From NCBI GenBank assembly GCA_030838305.1, contig JAUTWY010000534.1, forward strand, positions 1 to 5,576: DNA of 5,576 nt, in the 5' to 3' direction. Source of the DNA: Acidobacteriaceae bacterium (lineage in GTDB: Bacteria > Acidobacteriota > Terriglobia > Terriglobales > Acidobacteriaceae). The translations under genes were made by a program, and so were the position numbers. The notes beneath the pieces were generated by a model. That model was not told the origin of the DNA and made no database searches. It saw only the letters and a program-made list of their open reading frames with translations. This document shows, piece after piece, positions 1-5,576 of this stretch (position 1 is the first letter of the stretch; the number at the start of each line of letters is the position of its first letter).

Positions 1-584
1 GAGCCGTACGAGCAGCAGTGGCCATCCTTCTGCTTGCACCCTCTCCACCTCTGCTCTTCATGGGCGAGGAGTTCGGAGCGGAAACTCCCTTTCTTTTTTT
101 CTGCGATTTCGAGAAAAGCCTGGCGCCCGCGGTCGCGGCAGGACGGCGAAATGAGTTTGCACGCTTTACCCGATTCAACGATCCGGCGTCGCGTGAGGGA
201 ATTCCTGACCCGAACGCCTCCACAACCTTCAAGGCCTCGATGCTTGACTGGCACGACCTGGCGCGCCCGCGTCATCAAGAGTGGTTGAATTTCTATCAGG
301 AACTTTTGAAAGTAAGGGCGCAGCACATTGTCCCTCGTCTTTCCGGCGCATGCGGCATCAAGGCGGTGTATGGAGTGCACGCAGATCGCGGCGGCCTCAG
401 CGTACACTGGCAGTTTCCCGACCTCGCGAAGCTCACGCTCTTGGCTAATCTTGCGTCAGACCCACTCTCGGCGATCAACGTTCCCGAAGCTCCGATGATT
501 TATTCAAGCGTGGAAGTCAACGATAATGCACTGAAGGAAGGGATGCTTCCGCCCTGGTTTGTGGCGTGGTTTTTGCAATCATGA
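1..584 (+). CDS. treZ: Maltooligosyltrehalose trehalohydrolase, C-terminal part (5' end outside window)
   Basis: TreZ (GH13 family) hydrolyses the alpha-1,4 bond next to the terminal trehalosyl unit of maltooligosyltrehalose and releases free trehalose in the cytoplasm. The frame is open from base 3, so 193 residues of the C-terminal part are visible. Diagnostic stretches are PLLFMGEEFGAETPF (from about base 45), FFCDF followed by a GRRNEF block, IPDPNA followed by TFKASMLDW, and the typical terminal LPPWFVAWFL. The family's catalytic Asp, Glu and Asp residues all lie before the FMGEE motif, so they are outside the window and cannot be checked. The ATG at base 18 is internal and not the real start. 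The stop TGA at 582-584 overlaps the treY start, as expected for an operon whose two products act in sequence. Identification rests on recognised motifs and on the treY neighbour. Confidence 0.93.
   Translation, partial: AVRAAVAILLLAPSPPLLFMGEEFGAETPFLFFCDFEKSLAPAVAAGRRNEFARFTRFNDPASREGIPDPNASTTFKASMLDWHDLARPRHQEWLNFYQELLKVRAQHIVPRLSGACGIKAVYGVHADRGGLSVHWQFPDLAKLTLLANLASDPLSAINVPEAPMIYSSVEVNDNALKEGMLPPWFVAWFLQS
581..584 (+). promoter_or_regulatory. treZ/treY ATGA stop-start overlap (translational coupling)
   Basis: The treY ATG (581-583) overlaps the treZ TGA (582-584) in the classic ATGA arrangement. The only purine-rich block nearby, GAAGGAAGGG at about 533-542, is roughly 40 bases before the ATG and too far for normal initiation. 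Ribosomes finishing treZ probably re-initiate on treY, which would keep the two sequential enzymes in proportion. The overlap is seen directly; coupling is inferred. Confidence 0.6.
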
Positions 585-3481
585 AGTCAGGCTCTCCAAT
601 CCCGCGCGCGACCTATCGATTGCAACTCAATCGCGACTTCACTTTCGACCAGGCCAGGGCGATCGTTCCCTACCTTTCCGCGCTCGGGATCAGCCATTGC
701 TATGTTTCTCCGTTGCTCAAAGCTCGTCCCGGCAGCATGCACGGATACGACATCGTGGACCATGACTCGCTCAATCCTGAAATTGGCAGCCCGGAAGATT
801 TCGACCGTTTTGTAGCCGCACTCCATCAACACGACATGGGGTTAATTCTCGACATCGTACCCAACCACATGGGAGTGATGGGTAGCGACAACGCATGGTG
901 GCTCGACGTTCTGGAGAACGGCGAAGCCTCCGCCTGTGCCGGTTTTTTCGATATCGACTGGCGCCCTCTGAAAGAGGAACTCCATGGCAAGGTGCTGGTG
1001 CCCGTCCTGCACGATCATTACGGCGCCGTTCTCGAAAGTGGAGAACTGAAGCTGACTTTTCAGGCTAGACACGGCGCATTTGACATTGCCTATCGAGATC
1101 ATCGATTTCCGGTAAATCCCAGGGAGTATCCGCGCATCCTGCAGCACAGCGCAGGCCAACTCGTCACAGCGATGGGCGAGCAGAATCCTGATCTCCTGGA
1201 GTTTCAAAGCCTGATTACTGCTTTCGGGCACTTGCCGGCGCGGCAGGAAGTTGATAAAGACCGCGTCGCCGAGCGCAATCGCGATAAAGAAATCCACAAG
1301 CGCCGTCTGGCTGAGTTGTGCGCGAGATCTCCGCTCATCGTCGCAAGCATCATGAACGCGGTCGAGCTGATCAACGGAAATCCAGCCGATCCCGCGAGTT
1401 TCAACGAACTCCACGAACTCATCAAAGCGCAAGCCTTCCGGCTGGCCAATTGGCGCGTCGCTTCCGATGACATAAACTACCGGCGTTTTTTTGATACCAA
1501 CGATTTAGCCGCCCTCTGTATGGAGAAAGAAGAGGTCTTCGAAGCCAGCCACCGTCTGGTGCTCAGCCTCGTGGCCCAGGAAAAAGTAGATGGCCTGCGC
1601 GTGGATCATCCCGACGGGTTGTACGATCCCGCACAATATTTCGCACGCCTGCAGCGCGGCATCGCCATCGCCGCGAACGATTCAAGCGACGGCGGGAATG
1701 GCTCTGGCTACGTAGTCATAGAGAAGATTCTCACCGGATCCGAACAACTGCCCCGCGAATGGCCGGTCTTCGGAACCACCGGCTACGACTTCTCGAATCT
1801 GGTCAATGGCCTCTTTGTCGACACCACCGCCGGCTCGCGCTTTGAACGTATTTACCGAAACTTTATTGGGGACGAAATTGATTTCGACGATCTCGCCTAT
1901 CGTTCCCGAAGACTCATTATGCGTGTGGCCTTAGCCAGTGAACTCAACGTGCTGGCCGACCAACTCACCCGCATCGCGCTCTCCAACCGCCATACTTGCG
2001 ACTTCACGCTCAACAGCCTGCGCGACGCGCTGATGGAGGTGGTCGCGAGTTTCTCCGTGTACCGCACTTACGTCAGCGATTCCGGCATCTCGGAAAGCGA
2101 CGTGCGATACATTCGCGCCGCCATCGACCTAGCCAAATGGAGAAGTCCGGCCGCCGATACCAGCGTCTTCGATTTCATCCGGGAAGTGCTTCTAACCAGC
2201 ATTGGGGAAGGGCAGGTTGCCAATTACCGGAAAGCCGTCCTCGCCTTCGCCATGAAATTCCAGCAGTTCACAAGCCCGGTAATGGCGAAGGGGCTGGAAG
2301 ACACGGCCTTTTACCGATATCACCGCCTTATTTCTTTGAATGACGTGGGCAGCGACCTTCACCGCTTTGGAGTGACGAAGGTAGAGTTTCATTCGGCGAA
2401 TCGGGAACGCTTCCGCGACTGGCCTCACAGCATGCTGGCCACCAGCACTCACGACTCCAAGCGTTCCGAAGACGTGCGCGCCCGCCTCAACGTTCTTGCT
2501 GAAATACCGAGCCTGTGGAGGCTGCATGGGCGCGACTGGAGGCGCTTCAATCGCAGCCACAAATCCTTGGTGAATGAACGTCCCGCGCCCTCCTTCAATG
2601 ACGAATATTTGTTGTATCAGACCCTGCTGGGCGCCTGGCCCCTGAAGCCTCTAACAGACCAGGCCAGCTGGGATGCTTTCTCTCAGCGAATCGAGAGTTA
2701 CATGTTGAAGGCGATCCGCGAAGCAAAGGAAAACACCAGCTGGATCAATCGCAACGCGTTGTATGAAGGCGCCGTTTCGTCCTTTGTGAAGCATTTGCTG
2801 ACGCCCGGCGCTCAGAACCGCTTCCTCAATGATTTTGTTCCTTTCCAGCGGCGCATCACCCGCATCGGCTTTTGGAACAGCCTGTCGCAGACGCTTCTCA
2901 AACTTACGAGTCCCGGTGTTCCCGATATCTATCAGGGAAATGAATTGTGGGATTTTAGTCTCGTCGATCCCGACAACCGGCGACCGGTCGATTACATCCA
3001 TCGCCGGCAAGTGTTCGAAAGTATCCGGCACTGGAGCGGCGAGCCCGATCCATCAGCCATTGGCGAACTCTTGGATACTCCTGAGGACGACCGTCTGAAG
3101 CTGTATTTGATTTGGAAAACCTTGTGCTTGCGGAAAGACCAGCCAGACCTTTTTCGGCAAGGCGAGTACCTGCCGTTGGAAGTTCTAGGCTCGAAAGCCG
3201 ACCACGTCGTGGCTTTCAGTCGTACATTTCAAACTACCAACGTAGTCGTGATCGCTCCGCGCCTCGTGGCCGGCTTGCTCAATGACCGCGAGGTGCTGCC
3301 GGTTGGGCCCGGCATCTGGGAAGACACCCAGATCGTAGTTCCGTCCTGTGCTTGTTCGGTCAGCTACCTTAATATATTTACAGGAGAAAGTCTGAAACTG
3401 GAGAAGACCGCGGACAGCGCGAAGATTGCCGTTGCGGAAGCATTAGCGCACTTCCCCGTTGCGGTTTTCTTTCCAGGCTAA
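581..3481 (+). CDS. treY: Maltooligosyltrehalose synthase, (1->4)-alpha-D-glucan 1-alpha-D-glucosylmutase
   Basis: TreY (GH13_26) converts the reducing-end alpha-1,4 linkage of maltodextrins to alpha-1,1, making maltooligosyltrehalose for TreZ. Starting at ATG 581 gives 966 residues. The N-terminal motif PRATYRLQL is at 8-16, HGYD at 54-57 and DIVPNHMG at 91-98. The catalytic regions are intact: DGLRVDHPDG at 337-346 (nucleophile D342), VVIEKIL with the acid/base E381, and STHDSKRSED with the transition-state Asp D625. GTTGYDF is at 398-404 and PGVPDIYQGNELWD at 778-791, followed by a C-terminal beta domain. It is longer than the archaeal enzymes (about 720 residues) but resembles the long bacterial forms. 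A Ser/Gly/Asp/Asn-rich stretch at about 366-376 precedes E381. ATG 581 is preferred because it sits in an ATGA overlap with the treZ stop. An in-frame GTG at 566 would add five residues (MVFAI). Neither start has a well-spaced Shine-Dalgarno, which suggests translational coupling to treZ. Confidence 0.96.
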   Translation: MKSGSPIPRATYRLQLNRDFTFDQARAIVPYLSALGISHCYVSPLLKARPGSMHGYDIVDHDSLNPEIGSPEDFDRFVAALHQHDMGLILDIVPNHMGVMGSDNAWWLDVLENGEASACAGFFDIDWRPLKEELHGKVLVPVLHDHYGAVLESGELKLTFQARHGAFDIAYRDHRFPVNPREYPRILQHSAGQLVTAMGEQNPDLLEFQSLITAFGHLPARQEVDKDRVAERNRDKEIHKRRLAELCARSPLIVASIMNAVELINGNPADPASFNELHELIKAQAFRLANWRVASDDINYRRFFDTNDLAALCMEKEEVFEASHRLVLSLVAQEKVDGLRVDHPDGLYDPAQYFARLQRGIAIAANDSSDGGNGSGYVVIEKILTGSEQLPREWPVFGTTGYDFSNLVNGLFVDTTAGSRFERIYRNFIGDEIDFDDLAYRSRRLIMRVALASELNVLADQLTRIALSNRHTCDFTLNSLRDALMEVVASFSVYRTYVSDSGISESDVRYIRAAIDLAKWRSPAADTSVFDFIREVLLTSIGEGQVANYRKAVLAFAMKFQQFTSPVMAKGLEDTAFYRYHRLISLNDVGSDLHRFGVTKVEFHSANRERFRDWPHSMLATSTHDSKRSEDVRARLNVLAEIPSLWRLHGRDWRRFNRSHKSLVNERPAPSFNDEYLLYQTLLGAWPLKPLTDQASWDAFSQRIESYMLKAIREAKENTSWINRNALYEGAVSSFVKHLLTPGAQNRFLNDFVPFQRRITRIGFWNSLSQTLLKLTSPGVPDIYQGNELWDFSLVDPDNRRPVDYIHRRQVFESIRHWSGEPDPSAIGELLDTPEDDRLKLYLIWKTLCLRKDQPDLFRQGEYLPLEVLGSKADHVVAFSRTFQTTNVVVIAPRLVAGLLNDREVLPVGPGIWEDTQIVVPSCACSVSYLNIFTGESLKLEKTADSAKIAVAEALAHFPVAVFFPG

Positions 3482-3483
3482 CC

Positions 3484-3576
3484 ATGCTGCTCGGCGCCGT
3501 TGCCACCGCCGAAAATATTTGCGACGGAGTTCTCATGGTCAACCCGCTTCATTATGGCCAGGTAAAGAAGCTGTAA
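3484..3576 (+). CDS. Possible 30-aa small ORF just after treY (speculative)
   Basis: An ATG two bases after the treY stop opens a 30-codon frame that ends with TAA at 3574-3576. Its product begins MLLGAVATAE and ends GQVKKL. It has no recognised domain and no clear membrane segment, and only a weak CAGG lies before the ATG. Its position immediately after treY would allow re-initiating ribosomes to translate it. A frame this short arises easily by chance, and I do not recognise the peptide. It is listed because it is the only plausible coding content in the 146-bp gap between treY and the membrane-protein gene, where I otherwise see no convincing promoter or terminator. Confidence 0.15.
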   Translation: MLLGAVATAENICDGVLMVNPLHYGQVKKL

Positions 3577-3627
3577 TTCGCCTTTCTTACTGGACGATTG
3601 CCACCTGCGCTGCATCCAACTTGAACT

Positions 3628-4029
3628 GTGACCATCGGTCTCCAACTTGCCTGGCTGCTTATCCTTGCGATACCGGTCGCCTGCATCGCCTGGACGGTTA
3701 CTCACGAGGAAGTTTTTCGCGAGCCCCGCGACTATTGCCAGCAGCAATCGAAACAGGCGAACAGCCTGCCGCGCCGAAAGCTCTTTTACTTATTCACCTG
3801 CGAATACTGCTTCAGCCATTATGTGGCGGCGCTGTTCCTCGTCATCACGCGCTTCAAACTTCTTTACCCGGACTGGCGCGGATATCTCATCTCTCTGTTC
3901 GCACTCGTCTGGGTCGCGAATCAGTACATGAGCATCTACAACCATCTTCGTCTCGACATCAAACACGAGCAGGTCGAGATCCGCGCCAAAGAAAAAGAGG
4001 ATGTAGTCCGCCAGCGCAAAGCCGCCTGA
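3628..4029 (+). CDS. Small membrane protein of unknown function with a CxxC motif
   Basis: This 133-residue protein has no function I can assign. Hydrophobic segments are visible at about 3-24, about 62-79 and about 84-104, so it is probably an inner-membrane protein with two or three spans. Between the first two lies a polar stretch (25-56) with a lone Cys at 37. The second span is entered through TCEYCFSHYV (57-66), a Cys-x-x-Cys pair at 58 and 61 that recalls the CxxC of DUF1360-type membrane proteins, though that link is only a resemblance. The C-terminal 25 residues are highly charged (KHEQVEIRAKEKEDVV region), helical in character and probably cytoplasmic. The GTG at 3628 is the first possible start because an in-frame TGA lies at 3622-3624; no clear ribosome-binding site precedes it. 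It lies 146 bp after treY on the same strand and could be a late operon member or have its own promoter. The CxxC could bind metal or form a disulfide. Confidence 0.75.
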   Translation: MTIGLQLAWLLILAIPVACIAWTVTHEEVFREPRDYCQQQSKQANSLPRRKLFYLFTCEYCFSHYVAALFLVITRFKLLYPDWRGYLISLFALVWVANQYMSIYNHLRLDIKHEQVEIRAKEKEDVVRQRKAA

Positions 4030-4047
4030 GCGTTACCGGCTCTGCGG

Positions 4048-5445
4048 TCATGCGGATGCCCGTATTCTTGCCGGCTTTCTCCCTTTAGTTTTGCCTGCGG
4101 CGGCATGTGAGATTTCGGCGGCAGCACGTTTGCCGCTGGCAATGGCGCCGTGCACAGTTCCGTTGTGTCCGCCCGTATCGGTGGCTTCGCCGGCAAAGAA
4201 CAGCGTCTCCTCAACCGGCTTGCCCAGCACTTCCTCCATACCATCCCCACCAACCTTTCCGTAGCTGTACGCTGCGCGCGAGAACGGATCGGTCTGCCAA
4301 TCATGGCAGTACGCGTGTTCGAATAAAGTCTCGAGTTCCTGCACGCTCACTCCCAACAAACGATGCAGAGTCTGAAGCGCTGTTTCGATCACGAATGATT
4401 TGGTTTGTCCCGAGAGTCTTTCAGCGCAATGGAATGGCGCCCAACCGGTCAGGAAAGGTACCTTTTCAGGCGCCCTGGTCCACCAGGTTGGGAACCAATC
4501 GTCATGCGAGAAGAGAAAGCTCATGCCACGCATCGTCTTGGAATTTGTTTTCTGGAATCTGGGAAGATCTTCCCAGAAACGCTCGCGAAATCGTAGCGTG
4601 ACGCGGATTACTTTGCCCATCATCACATTTCCGATAGCCTCGAGCTTCTCGCTGGGCAAAGCAGGGCTAAACCGGATCGCGCCATTCTCGTCCGCTCGAG
4701 CCTGAAGCACTCCGAGCGGCACCGTGATGAGCACACGCGGCGCCGACAGAGTCATCACACCCTGTGGCCCGCGAGCGCTTACTTCAGCTCGCCCGCGCAG
4801 CCACTGAATACTCTCAACCACCGTGCCTTTCTGCACCGGGACGGCGGAATCGTTAAGCTCCTGCTGGAAAATGTCGATCAAATCCGCGTATCCATGTTGA
4901 GCACGAAATGCGCGATCTCCTTGAATTTTTTCCTCCGCACGCATTCCCTTTACCAACCAGTGCACCCCGACCAGCGCCGGATCAGCAGCGTTGAATCCGG
5001 AGACATATCCCAGCGCCCACTTCTTCGCTTCTTCCTGCCGGTGACGGCCGTTTGATTTGCGACAACAATCTTCCAGAAAATCCAGAAAGGACTGGTCCTG
5101 CTTGCGTCCGTCCATTCGTTTCAGAATCCGGTCAACTTCTGAAAAGAAGTTGCAGGTGCTTAGCTGGCCGTCCTTCACACACCAGTTGTTGCCGTCTACT
5201 TCTGTGGTCGGAATCTTCCGGCGGTCGAGCAAATGCCAGATTTCAGGTGGCTTGCCATGAATGAATTCAGCCCCCATCTCAACCGGAACGTGGCATTCAG
5301 CATCCAGCAAGGTGAATATGCGTCCCCCAATACGTTCGCGCGCTTCGAGAATCGTAACGGCGAGACCTGCGCGAGCCAGTTCGGTTGAAGCCGTGAGCCC
5401 GGCCGCGCCCGCTCCAATGACGATCACATCGGGATCGTTGGACAT
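4048..5445 (-). CDS. FAD-dependent amine oxidase (flavin monoamine oxidase / polyamine oxidase / LSD1 superfamily)
   Basis: This 465-residue flavoprotein oxidoreductase should oxidise an amine (C-N bond) using FAD and O2; the substrate cannot be read from sequence. The N-terminal Rossmann motif VIVIGAGAAGL (7-17) binds the ADP part, E34 in LEARERIGGR (33-42) should contact the ribose, and MGAEFIHG (57-64) matches the flavin-contact motif of polyamine oxidases. The middle region (about 70-240) is the variable substrate-binding part. GKVIRVTLRF leading to FW (277-291) aligns with MAO B GSVIKCIVYY, which places R281 where MAO and LSD1 have the lysine near flavin N5. DWQTDPFSRAAYSYGKVGG (382-400) and FFAGEATDTGGHNGTVHGA (416-434) complete the flavin site; the GTVHGA ending is LSD1/PAO-like. 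The last 18 residues form a basic, probably disordered tail. I see no signal peptide or C-terminal membrane anchor, so it is likely cytoplasmic. It converges on the membrane-protein gene. Confidence 0.9.
   Translation of the reverse strand: MSNDPDVIVIGAGAAGLTASTELARAGLAVTILEARERIGGRIFTLLDAECHVPVEMGAEFIHGKPPEIWHLLDRRKIPTTEVDGNNWCVKDGQLSTCNFFSEVDRILKRMDGRKQDQSFLDFLEDCCRKSNGRHRQEEAKKWALGYVSGFNAADPALVGVHWLVKGMRAEEKIQGDRAFRAQHGYADLIDIFQQELNDSAVPVQKGTVVESIQWLRGRAEVSARGPQGVMTLSAPRVLITVPLGVLQARADENGAIRFSPALPSEKLEAIGNVMMGKVIRVTLRFRERFWEDLPRFQKTNSKTMRGMSFLFSHDDWFPTWWTRAPEKVPFLTGWAPFHCAERLSGQTKSFVIETALQTLHRLLGVSVQELETLFEHAYCHDWQTDPFSRAAYSYGKVGGDGMEEVLGKPVEETLFFAGEATDTGGHNGTVHGAIASGKRAAAEISHAAAGKTKGRKPARIRASA
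4558..4577. repeat. 20-bp perfect palindrome inside the amine oxidase gene
   Basis: The arm TCTGGGAAGA is followed directly by its exact reverse complement TCTTCCCAGA, giving a 20-bp perfect palindrome with no spacer, centred on an AGATCT. On the coding strand it covers the codons for WEDLPR (residues 291-296) just after the FW motif. It could be a protein-binding site or simply a consequence of the codons used. Confidence 0.6.
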
Positions 5446-5455
5446 AGCAAGAAGG

Positions 5456-5463
5456 CCTTTTCC
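5456..5463 (-). promoter_or_regulatory. Weak ribosome-binding site for the amine oxidase
   Basis: On the minus strand GGAAAAGG ends 10 bases before the ATG at 5445. This is a slightly distant and weak Shine-Dalgarno, but it is the only purine-rich block in range and supports the chosen start, which also places the FAD-binding motif at the usual N-terminal position. Confidence 0.4.
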
Positions 5464-5496
5464 GCAGGCCGTGTATCGGCTGTTCGCTGCTGCTCT

Positions 5497-5519
5497 ATCA
5501 TTGCACTGGGTGCAATGAT
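5497..5519. repeat. Perfect 10-bp inverted repeat with 3-bp spacer (putative operator)
   Basis: ATCATTGCAC, spacer TGG, then GTGCAATGAT gives a 23-bp element with fully complementary 10-bp arms, 52-74 bp before the amine oxidase ATG. Only four of ten arm positions are G or C, and no T-run follows on the minus strand (only TTT on the plus strand), so it is a weak intrinsic terminator candidate. Its overlap with the candidate promoter fits a dimeric repressor site better. The regulator is unknown; none is encoded in the window. Confidence 0.55.
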
Positions 5520-5524
5520 TTCAA
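5497..5524 (-). promoter_or_regulatory. Candidate sigma70-type promoter for the amine oxidase
   Basis: Read on the minus strand, TTGAAA (5519-5524, 5 of 6 to consensus) is followed after 16 bases by AATGAT (5497-5502, 4 of 6 to TATAAT). Transcription would begin near 5490 and give a leader of about 45 bases before the ATG at 5445. The spacer and the -10 are occupied by a perfect inverted repeat, which suggests a repressible promoter. The assignment is by eye from consensus match and position. Confidence 0.35.
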
Positions 5525-5529
5525 ATACG

Positions 5530-5546
5530 CCAATTCAAAGTATTGG
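5530..5546. repeat. Short inverted repeat CCAAT-N7-ATTGG upstream of the putative operator
   Basis: CCAAT and ATTGG flank a 7-bp spacer, just upstream of the candidate promoter as read on the minus strand. Five-bp arms are weak evidence alone; it is listed because it lies next to the larger repeat and might be an activator site. The rest of the sequence to the right edge (5547-5576) shows no recognisable gene. Confidence 0.25.
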
Positions 5547-5576
5547 TTGACCGTGCGCCCCGGGAAGGTTGGCCTT

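Noticed and set aside
86..100. T-rich run that might be a terminator or a slippage site
   Set aside because: It encodes the conserved PFLFF stretch of TreZ with no hairpin before it, and the frame continues intact to the expected C terminus.
842..1432. 196-codon minus-strand ORF inside treY
   Set aside because: It is an antisense shadow of strongly conserved TreY sequence; its translation matches no family I know.
3459..4088. 209-codon plus-strand ORF overlapping the end of treY and the membrane-protein gene
   Set aside because: The translation is Arg/Ser/Pro-rich and low in family character, typical of an out-of-frame reading. The 3628-4029 frame instead gives clear membrane segments and a CxxC motif.
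4107..4601. 164-codon plus-strand ORF opposite the amine oxidase
   Set aside because: It is Arg-rich antisense of the conserved oxidase C-terminal half, with no domain or start signal.
5497..5519. NtrC-type binding site
   Set aside because: The half-sites resemble TTGCAC/GTGCAA, but the spacer is 3 bp rather than about 7, and no sigma54 -24/-12 promoter (GG-N10-GC) is evident downstream.
1..5576. Defence system, mobile element, CRISPR or phage content
   Set aside because: No direct repeats, transposase, nuclease, integrase or toxin-antitoxin signature is visible; the genes are metabolic plus one small membrane protein.

Overview
The window looks like a moderately GC-rich bacterial chromosome segment. 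Gene content and protein style suggest a soil-type heterotroph, and the small CxxC membrane protein reminds me of Acidobacteriota proteins. No taxonomic marker is present, so that is only a guess. There are no tRNAs, rRNAs, insertion sequences, CRISPR arrays or phage genes.

Layout. The left 3.5 kb is the end of a trehalose-biosynthesis operon on the + strand. It holds the 3' part of treZ (maltooligosyltrehalose trehalohydrolase, cut by the left edge) and a complete treY (maltooligosyltrehalose synthase), joined by an ATGA stop/start overlap. TreY isomerises the reducing-end alpha-1,4 bond of a maltodextrin to alpha-1,1, and TreZ then releases free trehalose. Together they turn glycogen or maltodextrin into trehalose, a stress protectant. 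A 146-bp gap after treY contains a speculative 30-codon ORF. It is followed by a GTG-started gene for a 133-aa membrane protein of unknown function with a Cys-x-x-Cys motif.

The right 1.4 kb is a convergent minus-strand gene for an FAD-dependent amine oxidase of the MAO/polyamine oxidase/LSD1 superfamily. The two stop codons are separated by only 18 bp, with no clear terminator between them. The oxidase is read from a noncoding region at the right edge. That region contains a perfect 10-bp inverted repeat with a 3-bp spacer, lying over a plausible -35/-10 pair, which is the best candidate regulatory site in the window.

The trehalose genes form a clear pathway. Nothing in the sequence ties the amine oxidase functionally to them. 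I see no obviously new multi-gene system. The points most worth checking are the putative operator, the Lys-to-Arg change at the oxidase flavin site, a 20-bp perfect palindrome inside the oxidase gene, and the uncharacterised membrane protein downstream of treY.
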